A stretch of 64,000 bases of DNA from Zobellia roscoffensis. Its GTDB lineage: Bacteria; Bacteroidota; Bacteroidia; Flavobacteriales; Flavobacteriaceae. The notes beneath the pieces are model-generated. The model searched no databases. It saw only the letters and a program-made list of their open reading frames with translations, and had not been told where the DNA came from. Below, piece after piece: positions 24,529 through 34,187 of the stretch (its first letter is position 1; each line of letters opens with the position of its first letter). The stretch is taken from the NCBI RefSeq assembly GCF_015330165.1, contig NZ_JADDXT010000002.1, positions 3,747,646 through 3,811,645 of the forward strand, given 5' to 3'. Made by a program: the position numbers and the translations under genes.

Positions 24529-27500
24529 ATGACTTTATTAAAATTATTTAAAGTAGCTATTACTTGTACCATTCTAATGGGCATGCAACTTGCTTATGGC
24601 TATACTCAAGATTTACAAAATACAAAAGTCTCCCTTAAATTAGAAAATGCCACCCTGAAGGAGATTTTCGATGAAATTACAAAAGTAACAAATTTCAACA
24701 TTACTTATGGGGCTTCTATAGCTGAGGATAGGGAAAACTATGATATAAATTGTGTAGAAGAAGTTCTGAGTAACGTTTTGATAAAACTTTCTAACCAAGC
24801 AAGTTTTATCTATTTGGTCCAAAATCAGACTATTGTTATCAAGAGAACCTATAAGACCTCGCCAAAGCCTACAAACAAAGTCAAAGTAGGTGGAGTTGTA
24901 AAAGATGCCATGGGGGTTCCTCTCGCAGGAACTTCGGTATCTATAAAGAACACTTCTCGGGGTACTACAACAGACTTTGATGGTCTTTACTCTATAGAGG
25001 TAGAACCTAATGACATATTGGTATTCTCATATTTGGGTTTTATAAGTCAGGAAATACCATTTAATGGTAGTTCTTCATTAAATGTAATATTGCTTGAGGA
25101 TACTTCCAAATTGGAAGAAGTTGTTGTTGTTGCTTATGGAACGCAAAAAAAGGTAAATTTAACCGGTGCCCTATCGACTATATCTAATAAAGAGATAACA
25201 GTCCGGCCTATAGGTCAAACGTCTTCGGCACTCCAAGGCCTGTCTCCTGGGGTAACGGTTGTGCAAAATTCGGGAAGACCAGGAGGTGATACCGGCACGA
25301 TAAGAATAAGAGGTATTGGTACTCTAAGCAATTCTAGCCCCTTAGTCATAATTGATGGGGTGGAGGGTTCGTTAAATGACCTTGACCCAAATCTTATAGA
25401 TTCCATATCTGTACTTAAAGATGCGGCTTCTTCTTCCATATACGGTTCAAGGGCTGCTAATGGTGTAGTTCTAGTCACTACTAAACGTTCTAAATCACAA
25501 AAGTTAACCGTGAACTACAATCACTACACAGGTGTTCAAACTTCAACAAACCTACCAAATATGGTAGATGCATTGGACCATATCAACCTAACGAATATTG
25601 CATATGTAAATATGGGAAGAGAACCCTTATATACAGATGAGTTGGTTCAAGGTTATAGAACAATTGGTGATAGTGATATTGATTCCTATCCGAATACCGA
25701 TTGGCAGAATCAGGTATTGGTGGGTTCGGGAATTATGAGCAATCATTTTTTAAGTGTTAGTGGTGGAGGTGAGAAAACAAAATTTCAATCGTCATTTGGT
25801 TATTTTGATCAGGAAGGAGTTATCAAAAATTCATCTTTTGAAAGATTAATTTTCAGGAATAATATGGATGTTGAGTTTTCGGAAAAGTTTAAAATGCAAT
25901 TGGATTTACAACTTTCCGCAGAAACTACAATTCAACCTGGCCGTGGAACTTCTGAAGTCTTTCATTGGATGAACAGAATTCCTGCCAATCAACCAGGAAT
26001 AAACAGTAACGGTAGTTACGGAGAAGGCTGGAACGGCGCAAACCCTATAGCATTTAGTAACATTGGGGGGCAGCAAAAGCGTAGCAGCTATCCTAAAATT
26101 CAACTCAATACTTTTTTTAATTATAAGCCTATTGAGCAGTTGATTTTTACTCTAAATATAGCTCCACGCTTTAATGAGTATAGCAATGATGTATTTTATG
26201 AATCTGTAGACACTTTTCAGCCAGATGATACACCCGCATTTACTTCCCCAGCAATAACCTCTTTAACTCGTGAGAATAGTAGAGGTATTTATAATAATCT
26301 AAGAGGGTCAATGAAATATAATGATTCGTTTAAGGATCATGATGTTTCACTTTTGCTTGGAATTTCTAGGGAAGATTACCGAAATGAGTTTACTTCTGCT
26401 TTTAGGGACGGATTCATATTTTCTGACTATCCGGTTTTAAATACTGGTTCAGCGGATAATCAGCAAAACTCAGGAAGTGCAACTGAATGGGCGTTACAAT
26501 CATTTTTTGGTAGAGTCAACTACAATTATAAAGATAGATATTTATTGGAGATCAATGGCCGATATGATGGGTCTTCACGGTTTTCAGAAGGGAATAAGTA
26601 TGGTTTCTTCCCATCTGTTTCTGGTGGTTGGCGTATTTCTGAAGAGCATTTTATGAAACCTTTAGACGGTGTAATTACGCAACTAAAGTTGAGGGCTTCA
26701 TGGGGTAGGCTGGGTAATCAAGATATAGGTAATTATCCTTTCACATCATCTATTGCAATAGCATCCTATGCTTTCGATAAACAAATTGTAAATACAGGAG
26801 CATTGAATACCGCCGCAAACAGTAACATCTCTTGGGAAACCACTGAAATGACAAATGTAGGTATAGATTTAGGTTTGTTTTCAAAGCTTACTTTAACTGC
26901 GGAGTTCTACGATAAGAATACTCATGATATACTATATGACTTAGATATACCACTAACAATAGGTCTGAATCGTCCATATCAGAATGCAGGTGTGGTTAAC
27001 AATAAAGGCTGGGAGATCGGTGCCATTTATAGGGATGCTATAGGTGATTTCAACTTTGATATTAATATTAATCTATCAGATGTAAAGAATGAGGTAATTA
27101 GTTTGAAAGGGGTGAATAGAACAGGCCTTACAGTTAGTAGAGAAGGTTCATCTATAAATTCCATTTACGGGTTAGAAGCCGAAGGATTTTTTCAGACCGA
27201 AGAAGAAATTTTAACACATGCTACTCAATTCGGTACTGTTGCTCCAGGGGATTTAAAATATAAGGATCAAAATAATGATGGTATCATTAATGATGATGAT
27301 AATGTAATTATAGGTAGTACTATACCAAGATATACTTTTGGAGCGATTCTTAATGCCACATTCAAAAATTTTGATTTTAACATGGTTTGGCAAGGGGTTG
27401 GAAAGGCTGATGGATTTTTATATCAGCAAGGTATTATGCCCTTCTTTAACGGCGGTACAGTCCAGGAACAGCACAAAGACTATTGGACACCAGAGAATAG

Positions 27501-27795
27501 GGATGCTAGTTTTCCAAGACTGACAATTAGCCATGCCAATAATGAAAAGAACTCTAGTTTTTGGGTAAAAGATGCTTCTTACGTTCGTTTAAAGAATTTG
27601 CAAATTGGTTATAGATTACCTAAGGTCTTAACAAACAAGCTGGGTATAGACAATCTTCGCTTATATATTAATGGGCAAAACTTGGTAAGTATTGATGATT
27701 TCTGGGATGGATACGATGTAGAAGCTCCTGTGGGAAGGGGAGATGTATATCCACAAGTAAAAGTATACAGTTTTGGACTTAACCTTAATTTTTAA
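24529..27795 (+). CDS. SusC/RagA-type TonB-dependent transporter with STN signalling domain
   Basis: A complete 1088-residue outer-membrane transporter. A signal peptide (about 1-26) is followed by an STN domain (about 32-100, LKLENATLKEIFDEI), which talks to FecR. A carboxypeptidase-D regulatory-like repeat comes next (about 110-195, GVVKDAMGVPLAGTSVSIKN), then the plug with EEVVVVAYGTQKKVNLTGA and DGVEGSLNDLDPNLIDSISVLKDAASSSIYGSRAANGVV, and the 22-strand barrel ending in Phe. A calcium-like D-x-N-N-D-G-I-I-N-D-D-D loop lies near residue 920. With the SusD 12 bp downstream it forms the uptake pair. The ligand is not readable, but the surrounding phosphoesterases suggest a phosphorus-containing polymer. 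Confidence 0.96.
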   Translation: MTLLKLFKVAITCTILMGMQLAYGYTQDLQNTKVSLKLENATLKEIFDEITKVTNFNITYGASIAEDRENYDINCVEEVLSNVLIKLSNQASFIYLVQNQTIVIKRTYKTSPKPTNKVKVGGVVKDAMGVPLAGTSVSIKNTSRGTTTDFDGLYSIEVEPNDILVFSYLGFISQEIPFNGSSSLNVILLEDTSKLEEVVVVAYGTQKKVNLTGALSTISNKEITVRPIGQTSSALQGLSPGVTVVQNSGRPGGDTGTIRIRGIGTLSNSSPLVIIDGVEGSLNDLDPNLIDSISVLKDAASSSIYGSRAANGVVLVTTKRSKSQKLTVNYNHYTGVQTSTNLPNMVDALDHINLTNIAYVNMGREPLYTDELVQGYRTIGDSDIDSYPNTDWQNQVLVGSGIMSNHFLSVSGGGEKTKFQSSFGYFDQEGVIKNSSFERLIFRNNMDVEFSEKFKMQLDLQLSAETTIQPGRGTSEVFHWMNRIPANQPGINSNGSYGEGWNGANPIAFSNIGGQQKRSSYPKIQLNTFFNYKPIEQLIFTLNIAPRFNEYSNDVFYESVDTFQPDDTPAFTSPAITSLTRENSRGIYNNLRGSMKYNDSFKDHDVSLLLGISREDYRNEFTSAFRDGFIFSDYPVLNTGSADNQQNSGSATEWALQSFFGRVNYNYKDRYLLEINGRYDGSSRFSEGNKYGFFPSVSGGWRISEEHFMKPLDGVITQLKLRASWGRLGNQDIGNYPFTSSIAIASYAFDKQIVNTGALNTAANSNISWETTEMTNVGIDLGLFSKLTLTAEFYDKNTHDILYDLDIPLTIGLNRPYQNAGVVNNKGWEIGAIYRDAIGDFNFDININLSDVKNEVISLKGVNRTGLTVSREGSSINSIYGLEAEGFFQTEEEILTHATQFGTVAPGDLKYKDQNNDGIINDDDNVIIGSTIPRYTFGAILNATFKNFDFNMVWQGVGKADGFLYQQGIMPFFNGGTVQEQHKDYWTPENRDASFPRLTISHANNEKNSSFWVKDASYVRLKNLQIGYRLPKVLTNKLGIDNLRLYINGQNLVSIDDFWDGYDVEAPVGRGDVYPQVKVYSFGLNLNF

Positions 27796-27807
27796 AGTAA
27801 AGCAATT

Positions 27808-29484
27808 ATGAAAAATATAGTAGTTAAATGGAGCATTAGTGTATTGGTTCTATTTGGTTTGTTTTCTTGTGAAGATGATTTCTTAAATAAAGTCCCTTTA
27901 GACGGTCCTTCGGCGGCTTCGTTTTACTCAAATGAGGAAGAGTTGAAATTGGGACTTTATGGATGTTATGAAGGCTTGAATTTTGAAGCTAAATCGCGTA
28001 GGCCATGGCCTATAATACTAGATGTGACAACTGATATAAGTTGGAATAGGAGCAACCATCAAATGCAGCATATTGGGAATGGTAGCCATGGTAGTGACAA
28101 TGGGTCCATTTTAATTTTTTGGAAGGAGTTTTATAAAACGATAGCTAGATGTAATTTCCTGCTAGAAAATTTAGAAAGCTTAGAAAAGGAAATTTCTGTA
28201 GAGGTTTATGAGCAAACAAAAGCAGAAGCTCAATTCGTAAGGGCTTTGAGTTATCATTACTTAATAGAGTTATTCGGAGATGTACCACTAATTACGTCTG
28301 TTCAGGGATTGGACAAAGTGGAAGTCCCTAGGTCTAGTAAGGCGGATGTTGCTAATTTTGTCATAGATGAAATGTCCTATGCTGCTTCCGTATTGCCCGT
28401 AACTATGCCTGATAATGAGTATCATGGAAGAGCTACAAAAGGAGCGGCTCTTGCAATAAAGGCTCGTACAGCTTTGTACAATGCAAAATGGAATATAGCC
28501 GCTAGTTCAGCACGGGAAGTGATGGAGCTAGGATTTGAACTGCATGACAATTTTGAGGAGTTGTTTACTTACGAAGGTCAAACCTCTAAAGAGATTATTT
28601 TTTCCCTTCAGTATTTAAAGGGAACAAAAGTTCACGGTACGCCTAATTTTCTTACTTCAAGGCTTGCTGGTGGTGTTTCTAACGAAGTTCCTCCTCAGTC
28701 CATGATTGACTCATATGAAATGACAGATGGATTACCTATTGATGAATCTCCTTTATATAATCCATCTAAACCTTTTGAAAATAGGGATCCACGCTTAGGC
28801 TCTTCAATTGTATTGCCCAATAGTGTATTGTTTGGTTATCAGTTTGAAACAAATGTAGATAGTACAATGGTGTGGAATTATAATACAACTCCTCCTTCGC
28901 GCGTGCCAAATAACGATGCTACCAATGCTTACGCAACTTATACTGGATACCTTTATAGAAAGTACACGGATATTGAAGATATTGAAGACGATTTGAACTC
29001 GGATATAAATCTAATTTTAATTAGATATGCAGAAGTATTGTTGATTTATGCTGAGGCCAAGATAGAAGCCAACGATATTGATGATTCTGTTTATGAAGCA
29101 ATCAATAAAGTGCGTCAAAGACCATCGGTTGAAATGCCAAAGATTGCAACTGGGAAAAACCAGAATCATCTTCGTTCTATTATTAGAAAGGAACGTAAAT
29201 ATGAGCTTGCAAATGAAGGTCTTAGATTGATGGATATACGCAGATGGGGAATTGCGGAAGATGTGATGTCCGGAGATTTATTAGGTCGAATACCAAATGA
29301 ATGGCTTTCAAGTGCACCAGCGATAGATGAAAATGGCACTGCTGATTATTCGGTAGTAGCCAATAATTCTCAAATGAGACATATTGAGAATAGGGTTTTC
29401 AACCCTAATCGAGATTATTTGTGGCCTATACCTATCATTGAGATACTAACAAATTCCGAGTTGGAACAAAACCCGGGTTATTAA
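27808..29484 (+). CDS. SusD/RagB-type nutrient-binding lipoprotein
   Basis: A 558-residue SusD-family lipoprotein with lipobox LFGLFSC and acidic EDD after the Cys. The TPR-like helical core is visible (AEAQFVRALSYHYLIELFGDVPL). The C-terminal RKERKYELANEGLRLMDIRRWGIAED and the final YLWPIPIIEILTNSELEQNPGY are typical family ends. It sits 12 bp after susC and 1 bp before the EEP gene, so binding, transport and hydrolysis are probably expressed together. Confidence 0.95.
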   Translation: MKNIVVKWSISVLVLFGLFSCEDDFLNKVPLDGPSAASFYSNEEELKLGLYGCYEGLNFEAKSRRPWPIILDVTTDISWNRSNHQMQHIGNGSHGSDNGSILIFWKEFYKTIARCNFLLENLESLEKEISVEVYEQTKAEAQFVRALSYHYLIELFGDVPLITSVQGLDKVEVPRSSKADVANFVIDEMSYAASVLPVTMPDNEYHGRATKGAALAIKARTALYNAKWNIAASSAREVMELGFELHDNFEELFTYEGQTSKEIIFSLQYLKGTKVHGTPNFLTSRLAGGVSNEVPPQSMIDSYEMTDGLPIDESPLYNPSKPFENRDPRLGSSIVLPNSVLFGYQFETNVDSTMVWNYNTTPPSRVPNNDATNAYATYTGYLYRKYTDIEDIEDDLNSDINLILIRYAEVLLIYAEAKIEANDIDDSVYEAINKVRQRPSVEMPKIATGKNQNHLRSIIRKERKYELANEGLRLMDIRRWGIAEDVMSGDLLGRIPNEWLSSAPAIDENGTADYSVVANNSQMRHIENRVFNPNRDYLWPIPIIEILTNSELEQNPGY

Positions 29485-29485
29485 A

Positions 29486-30463
29486 ATGAATTTGTTTAAA
29501 ACAGCCCACATAACCAATAACCATTTAAGGAAAATAGTTATATGGGCTTTTTTCAGTATGACCAATGCATGTATTGGTGGCATATTACTCTGTTCATCTG
29601 TGGTTTTTTCTCAGAATAATGTACATCTAAATAAAGTTTCACTGCCACATAAAATAATTACGGCAAATGTAAGAGTAGCACTTAAAACAGACGAGGAAAG
29701 AGGTGTGGGCTGGTCGAATAGAAAACATACTCTATTTGAAGTCTTGAAAAATCATGCACCGGATATTATTTGTTTTCAAGAAGTTCTAAGTGTTCAGAAT
29801 AGTGATTTAAAAAAAGCATTTCCAGAGTATACTTCACTTGGCTTTGAAGGACCGGAGATGGATATGTTTACAGATGGGGAATATCATGGTATAGCTAAAA
29901 ATCCCATATTCTTTTCAAAGAAAAGATATGAATTTATATCGTCCGGTTGTTACTGGTTATCAGAGCGACCAGAATTAGGAGGTTCAAAGGCCTGGGGTAC
30001 TGCTAGGGCTAGACATGTTAATTGGGTTCGCCTTTTGGACCGTAAGGATTCCGTACAGTTCAGAGTACTTAACACGCATCTAGACCATATTTCTTTTCAA
30101 GCTAGGGAGAGACAGGTAAGAATGATAAATGAAGAGAGCGGTCAGTATCCTTCAAACTTCCCACAATTGTTATCAGGTGATTTTAATAGTGATATTGACA
30201 GCAGGGAAATTAATGAAGTTCAATTGGATTGGTCTGATAGTTATTCTGATGTTCACGGGAAAATTGACCCCGGGTATACCATGCACAATTTTGTAGGTCC
30301 AAATCGAAAAATACCTATTGAGCATAAGGTGAAGGGTAAAATTGACTTTATATTTTATAGAGGGGATATAAAAGCTTCTTCAGCTCAAATTATCAAAGAG
30401 AAAGTAAACGGCATTTATCCTAGTGACCATTATTTTGTGTCTGCAGAATTGTTAATTAAGTAG
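29486..30463 (+). CDS. secreted endonuclease/exonuclease/phosphatase family protein
   Basis: A 325-residue EEP-fold hydrolase with a long hydrophobic export signal (about 17-43, IVIWAFFSMTNACIGGILLCSSVVFSQ). Motifs in order are ITANVRV (Asn), ICFQEVL (Glu), LNTHLDHISF (His/Asp), LSGDFNSD, KIDFIFYR and PSDHYF. The active site therefore looks intact. It starts 1 bp after the SusD stop codon. Like the EEP protein at 2.55 kb it follows a SusD gene, but the two are clearly divergent. Likely substrates are nucleic acid fragments or other phosphoesters; this is inferred from family and context. Confidence 0.87.
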   Translation: MNLFKTAHITNNHLRKIVIWAFFSMTNACIGGILLCSSVVFSQNNVHLNKVSLPHKIITANVRVALKTDEERGVGWSNRKHTLFEVLKNHAPDIICFQEVLSVQNSDLKKAFPEYTSLGFEGPEMDMFTDGEYHGIAKNPIFFSKKRYEFISSGCYWLSERPELGGSKAWGTARARHVNWVRLLDRKDSVQFRVLNTHLDHISFQARERQVRMINEESGQYPSNFPQLLSGDFNSDIDSREINEVQLDWSDSYSDVHGKIDPGYTMHNFVGPNRKIPIEHKVKGKIDFIFYRGDIKASSAQIIKEKVNGIYPSDHYFVSAELLIK

Positions 30464-30516
30464 TTGTAAAACACAATTGAATAAACGGTTATAAAAAACC
30501 AAAAAAACATATACTT

Positions 30517-31641
30517 ATGAAAATCAAACGCTTATGTGTTCGTTCAATATATTTATTTATTATATCCTTCTTGCTTTTTTGCGAGGGATGTGGTTACTCC
30601 GAATCGGATACTATGTTGAGTGAAGAAAATTCAATAAAAACAAATCTTATGTCAAATGATGAGTTCTTTCAAATTGTAGTTTTACCTGATACTCAGTATT
30701 ACACCTCTTTAAAGCATGGTGGAACTATGACTATGTTCGAAGACCAGATTAGTTGGATAAGGGCCAATAAAGAATCTTCCAAGATTGCGTACGTGGTACA
30801 TTTAGGCGATATGGTGGATCACGGAGATGATAATAACCAGATTGAATGGCTTAGGGCCAAAACAGAAATGTACAAGTTAGAACAGGATTCTATTCCTTAT
30901 GGTGTCGCTGTTGGTAACCATGATCAAACTCCATATGGAAACCCTTCATCACCAGGAACAAACAATGGGTATGGAGTTTATTTTGGCAGAAATCATATGG
31001 AGCAATTTTCATGGTATGGGGGTGCGTATGGTAGTTCGAATAACAGTGATAACCATTATGATTTATTTACAGCTAACGGTATTGATTTTATTGTACTGTA
31101 TTTAGAATTGAATACACCTGGATCAACGGAGTACAGTGCTTCAATTGAAAGTGCTGTTTTAAATTGGGCCGATGGTATATTAACGACATATTCGGACCGA
31201 AAGGCGATTATTGTAAGCCATAGTTTGTTAGGTAGGCCTATTGATGCAAATGGTGAATCAATTGGCTACAATGATACCCGTCCGGGTTTTGGAAATAATA
31301 GCGTTGCGAGTAATTTTACGAATCAGGGACAAGTCATATATGATAGAATGAAACATCATAATAATGTCTTTTTAATGTTAGGTGGACATATTTCAGGAGA
31401 AGGCTTTCGTAAAGACAACTATAATGGACATATAATAAAGAGCTATTTATCTAATTATCAATCTAGGAGAAACGCCCCTTATACTGTTAACGATAGAAAT
31501 GGGGGTAATGGTCTAATGAGGTTGATGAGATTTGACACTTCCAACGAAGTATTAAGTATCAGAACTTTTGCTCCAAGAGTAGGACCTAATATTTTAGAGG
31601 AAGATGATGATAGTGATTTTACACAGCCCTTGTACGATTAG
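30517..31641 (+). CDS. calcineurin-like metallophosphatase lipoprotein
   Basis: A 374-residue metallophosphoesterase with a signal peptide and a Cys at about residue 25 (LLFCEGC) suiting lipidation. The two-metal site motifs are present: VLPDTQYY (Asp), VVHLGDMVDHGD, AVGNHDQT (Asn-His), IIVSHSLL (His) and LMLGGHISGEG (Gly-His). It is likely anchored in the periplasm or on the surface and releases phosphate from a monoester or diester. It is the last gene of the sigma/FecR/SusCD locus, 53 bp after the EEP gene. Together with the nuclease at 21.2 kb it would complete nucleic acid to nucleoside plus phosphate breakdown. Confidence 0.87.
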   Translation: MKIKRLCVRSIYLFIISFLLFCEGCGYSESDTMLSEENSIKTNLMSNDEFFQIVVLPDTQYYTSLKHGGTMTMFEDQISWIRANKESSKIAYVVHLGDMVDHGDDNNQIEWLRAKTEMYKLEQDSIPYGVAVGNHDQTPYGNPSSPGTNNGYGVYFGRNHMEQFSWYGGAYGSSNNSDNHYDLFTANGIDFIVLYLELNTPGSTEYSASIESAVLNWADGILTTYSDRKAIIVSHSLLGRPIDANGESIGYNDTRPGFGNNSVASNFTNQGQVIYDRMKHHNNVFLMLGGHISGEGFRKDNYNGHIIKSYLSNYQSRRNAPYTVNDRNGGNGLMRLMRFDTSNEVLSIRTFAPRVGPNILEEDDDSDFTQPLYD

Positions 31642-31647
31642 AAGATA

Positions 31648-31892
31648 ACCATAGCAATTTGCAACTTTATGGTATGCCAAGTCTAAATGGTGGCACACTT
31701 TGAGTTATACTGATTATATAAAAGGGGAGGCAATTCTTCAAGTTTGGGTAAGTTACATTTTAATTAATGGTTGTATATGGTGTTTATTTATAATATATGG
31801 TTGTTAGGCTCAATTTGTATGGTGGTATTTCTAAAGATAATGAGTTGGAAAGGATTATGGACAACCATACTAACCACCATATGTATGGTTAC
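31648..31892. repeat. ATGGTNGT motif cluster C beside the recombinase operon
   Basis: Non-coding DNA with five exact octamers: 31767-31774, 31797-31804, 31819-31826, 31861-31868 (reverse) and 31873-31880 (reverse). Variants occur at 31687 (ATGGTGGC), 31777 (ATGGTGTT) and 31885 (ATGGTTAC), and partial copies at 31648 and 31669. It lies between the phosphatase gene and the 3' end of the gene next to the recombinase. Its composition and motif match clusters A and B. Confidence 0.65.
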
Positions 31893-32686
31893 CTGTTTTG
31901 ATATTTATCCGCCCGCTTAATAAAAACCGTATCAATCAAAAAGGTGGTGGCTTCTTTATCTGAAATTAAGGGAAGGCGTTTTTTCTTTTTGATAGGTTTT
32001 TCTACAGTCTCCGGAATTGTTTCACTTTTAATTTCATCTATCGAACTAGAATCCTCTGTTTCAAAATGGAACTGCTCATTGAAAATTGTCAGGATTCTTC
32101 TTGAAGCTTCAAACTGCAATATTTCATCAAGAATAGGACTTTTAGCAATCAGAGAGTCATTAAAATAACTAGCATCCCCAATGAGAAAATGGTTGAGGTG
32201 TATTGGATTTTGAGTAGCCAAATTTTCCTGTAAAACCTCTTGCCTCATATTAAAAAGCTCTGTTTTTTTGGCTCTACTCACAATGGGGTACCCGTCACTA
32301 GACCTTTTGATACGGATAACATCAAACTTATCCTTAATGGTGAGTTGTGCAATTTCCCTGTAATAGCTATGTGCAATATTTTTGGTCTCTTTCTCATCAT
32401 GTCCTTGTATATCTTCTTCGTACATATAAAAGAATCCAATCAGTGAATTTTCTAAAACATTCTCATATACATTTAAAAGGTAATCGTAAAACTCTTTGGT
32501 CAATGCGGTATTGGGTACATATACCGGGTCACTATTTTCTTGAGAAATAGAATTAGGACTACCATCTAGGGTTAACGATACCCGATTTACTTGTTCAAAA
32601 ACACCATTGGAAAGCTGTATTTCTTTCAGTTCGTTTATGCTCACCGAGTTTAAATCTAAACCTTTGAGTAGTCCGTAATAGCCCAT
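31889..32686 (-). CDS. unknown protein co-transcribed with the tyrosine recombinase
   Basis: A 265-residue soluble protein that I do not recognise. The N-terminal 200 residues look mixed alpha/beta. The last 60 hold an acidic stretch (ETEDSSSIDEIKSE) and a basic patch (EKPIKKKKRLPL) that might contact DNA. It starts 5 bp after the recombinase stop codon, so it is made from the same transcript and may be a recombination directionality or accessory factor. Its stop codon lies inside the edge of the ATGGTNGT cluster C. Confidence 0.7.
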   Translation of the reverse strand: MGYYGLLKGLDLNSVSINELKEIQLSNGVFEQVNRVSLTLDGSPNSISQENSDPVYVPNTALTKEFYDYLLNVYENVLENSLIGFFYMYEEDIQGHDEKETKNIAHSYYREIAQLTIKDKFDVIRIKRSSDGYPIVSRAKKTELFNMRQEVLQENLATQNPIHLNHFLIGDASYFNDSLIAKSPILDEILQFEASRRILTIFNEQFHFETEDSSSIDEIKSETIPETVEKPIKKKKRLPLISDKEATTFLIDTVFIKRADKYQNR

Positions 32687-32691
32687 GAGAT

Positions 32692-34131
32692 CTAATTGTT
32701 TTCTGTTTGATGTAAAAGATTAGAATAGTCTTCGGGTAAAGCCGCATCTATATCTCGCAAATATCTATCTAAAGCCTCACGTGTGGAGTGGCCTGTTATG
32801 AGCATTAACCGACTTTTGACTACTTCTGGGGTACTGGTTTTCACCATCTCCCTGTAAAGCCTTGTAATGAACGTATGTCTAAAACTATATAAGCCATAAT
32901 CTTTGCCTAGTTTAAAATGGTCCTTAACCTTTTTGAACCGTTTGGTAAAGTAATTTCGCTTTTCGGTCTCGGAGACGGTCCATTCTCCACCAATTCCATT
33001 GGGAGTAAATAAATAGAGTTCCTTTTTCATTTGTGAAATGTCAGGTATTCTATCTAGCATAATTTTAGGGATAATCTTCACCTTCACCGGTTTGTTCTTT
33101 GCCTTTACATAAAGTTTTTGATCATGTATATCTATATCCCCGATCTTCAATCTGCATACTTCAATAGGGCGGAGAAAGTTGTAGGAGACGAACTGAACGA
33201 ACAAACGTAGCAACGGGTCGTTCTCCTTCATGTGCTTGTCAATATCCCGTACCAATTGTGGTGTGTAGGTCTTGTTACGTGTTGGAACTGATTTTAGATT
33301 GTTGATTTTTAGAATAAAATTGTCTTCTATCAGTTCATTGTCCTCTAAGGTGGTAAAGAAAGAACTTAATGCCGATCTAGCATTATTTCTGGTCCTCGGG
33401 CTAGTTCTTTGGAGGACGGCATTCAGATGTTTAATAACTACTTTTTTCGTTACATTTTTAATGTCGGAAACATCAACCTCGTTTTCCCCCAGCCATCGTT
33501 GAAATTGAAGTATTCGGTTCTCATATTTGGAATAGGAGTTTACGTTAAGCGTACTCTTTTTTATTTTCAATCCAATCGAAAAGGCCTCTGCTACGGACAT
33601 CTGGTGTTCTGACTCCACTTCTTTGGTTTCCGGTTTGACCTCTTCTTTCAATTCTATAGGGTTATCGTCCAGAGCGGAAAATATGTCAATTTCTATAGGT
33701 GCCGGAGGAGGAGTTGGCGTTTCTTTGATAACTTCTTTTTTTACTTGAGTTGGAGGTAGAATTACCTTTTTTGGTGGCTTTTGAGTGGTTTCTGAACTAA
33801 GGTCTGTACTTTCTTGTGTACCGTTCTTAATCCTGTTTTCCAATTCTATATTCCTTTCATATGGATTGAAGCCTTCAATTAAAAGAAAGTGTAGTTTGGT
33901 CCTAATAATTTTAAGAAAAGAAAGTCGGTCTCTTTTATTCGTGTGAAAATTTGCACCTGCCTTAATGTTGGGTTGGCGTTTTAACAATCCGGTATCAGGA
34001 TTTCGGAACGAAAAATAAACATACCAAGGTTTACTAAGTGCTTCTTTTTGTTCTGATTTAGAGAGCTTGGACCATTGGTCAATATCCACTCCGCCCGTGA
34101 AAATTTTGGGTTCGGTATAGGTCGGTTTCAT
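32692..34131 (-). CDS. tyrosine recombinase/integrase next to tRNA-Met
   Basis: A phage-integrase-type tyrosine recombinase. An N-terminal arm-like region (WYVYFSFRNPDTG) is followed by a Pro/Glu-rich linker, a core-binding domain (SYSKYENRILQFQRWL) and a catalytic domain with NFLRPIEVCRL (Arg I), YSFRHTFITRL (Arg II), ITGHST and DRYLRDI (Tyr nucleophile). The frame is open to an ATG at 34188, but that start touches the tRNA terminator's U-run and lies upstream of a promoter-like TACTTTTG. The next ATG, at 34131 (MKPTYTEPK), is the better start and gives 479 residues. The residue expected to be His before Arg II is Tyr here. No copy of the tRNA end was found to the left that would mark an integrated element. 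Confidence 0.85.
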   Translation of the reverse strand: MKPTYTEPKIFTGGVDIDQWSKLSKSEQKEALSKPWYVYFSFRNPDTGLLKRQPNIKAGANFHTNKRDRLSFLKIIRTKLHFLLIEGFNPYERNIELENRIKNGTQESTDLSSETTQKPPKKVILPPTQVKKEVIKETPTPPPAPIEIDIFSALDDNPIELKEEVKPETKEVESEHQMSVAEAFSIGLKIKKSTLNVNSYSKYENRILQFQRWLGENEVDVSDIKNVTKKVVIKHLNAVLQRTSPRTRNNARSALSSFFTTLEDNELIEDNFILKINNLKSVPTRNKTYTPQLVRDIDKHMKENDPLLRLFVQFVSYNFLRPIEVCRLKIGDIDIHDQKLYVKAKNKPVKVKIIPKIMLDRIPDISQMKKELYLFTPNGIGGEWTVSETEKRNYFTKRFKKVKDHFKLGKDYGLYSFRHTFITRLYREMVKTSTPEVVKSRLMLITGHSTREALDRYLRDIDAALPEDYSNLLHQTENN

Positions 34132-34140
34132 TGTAAAAGT

Positions 34141-34172
34141 GTGTACTGTTTCGTGTACGCTCTGCAAAAGTA
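34141..34172 (-). promoter_or_regulatory. putative promoter and GTGTAC direct repeat before the recombinase
   Basis: On the minus strand TACTTTTG (34165-34172) matches the Bacteroidota -7 element TAnnTTTG. Two GTGTAC hexamers, 12 bp apart on the plus strand (34141-34146, 34153-34158), lie between it and the preferred start and may be an operator. No clear -33 TTG is seen. Confidence 0.4.
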
Positions 34173-34187
34173 CGGAAATAGAAGGCA

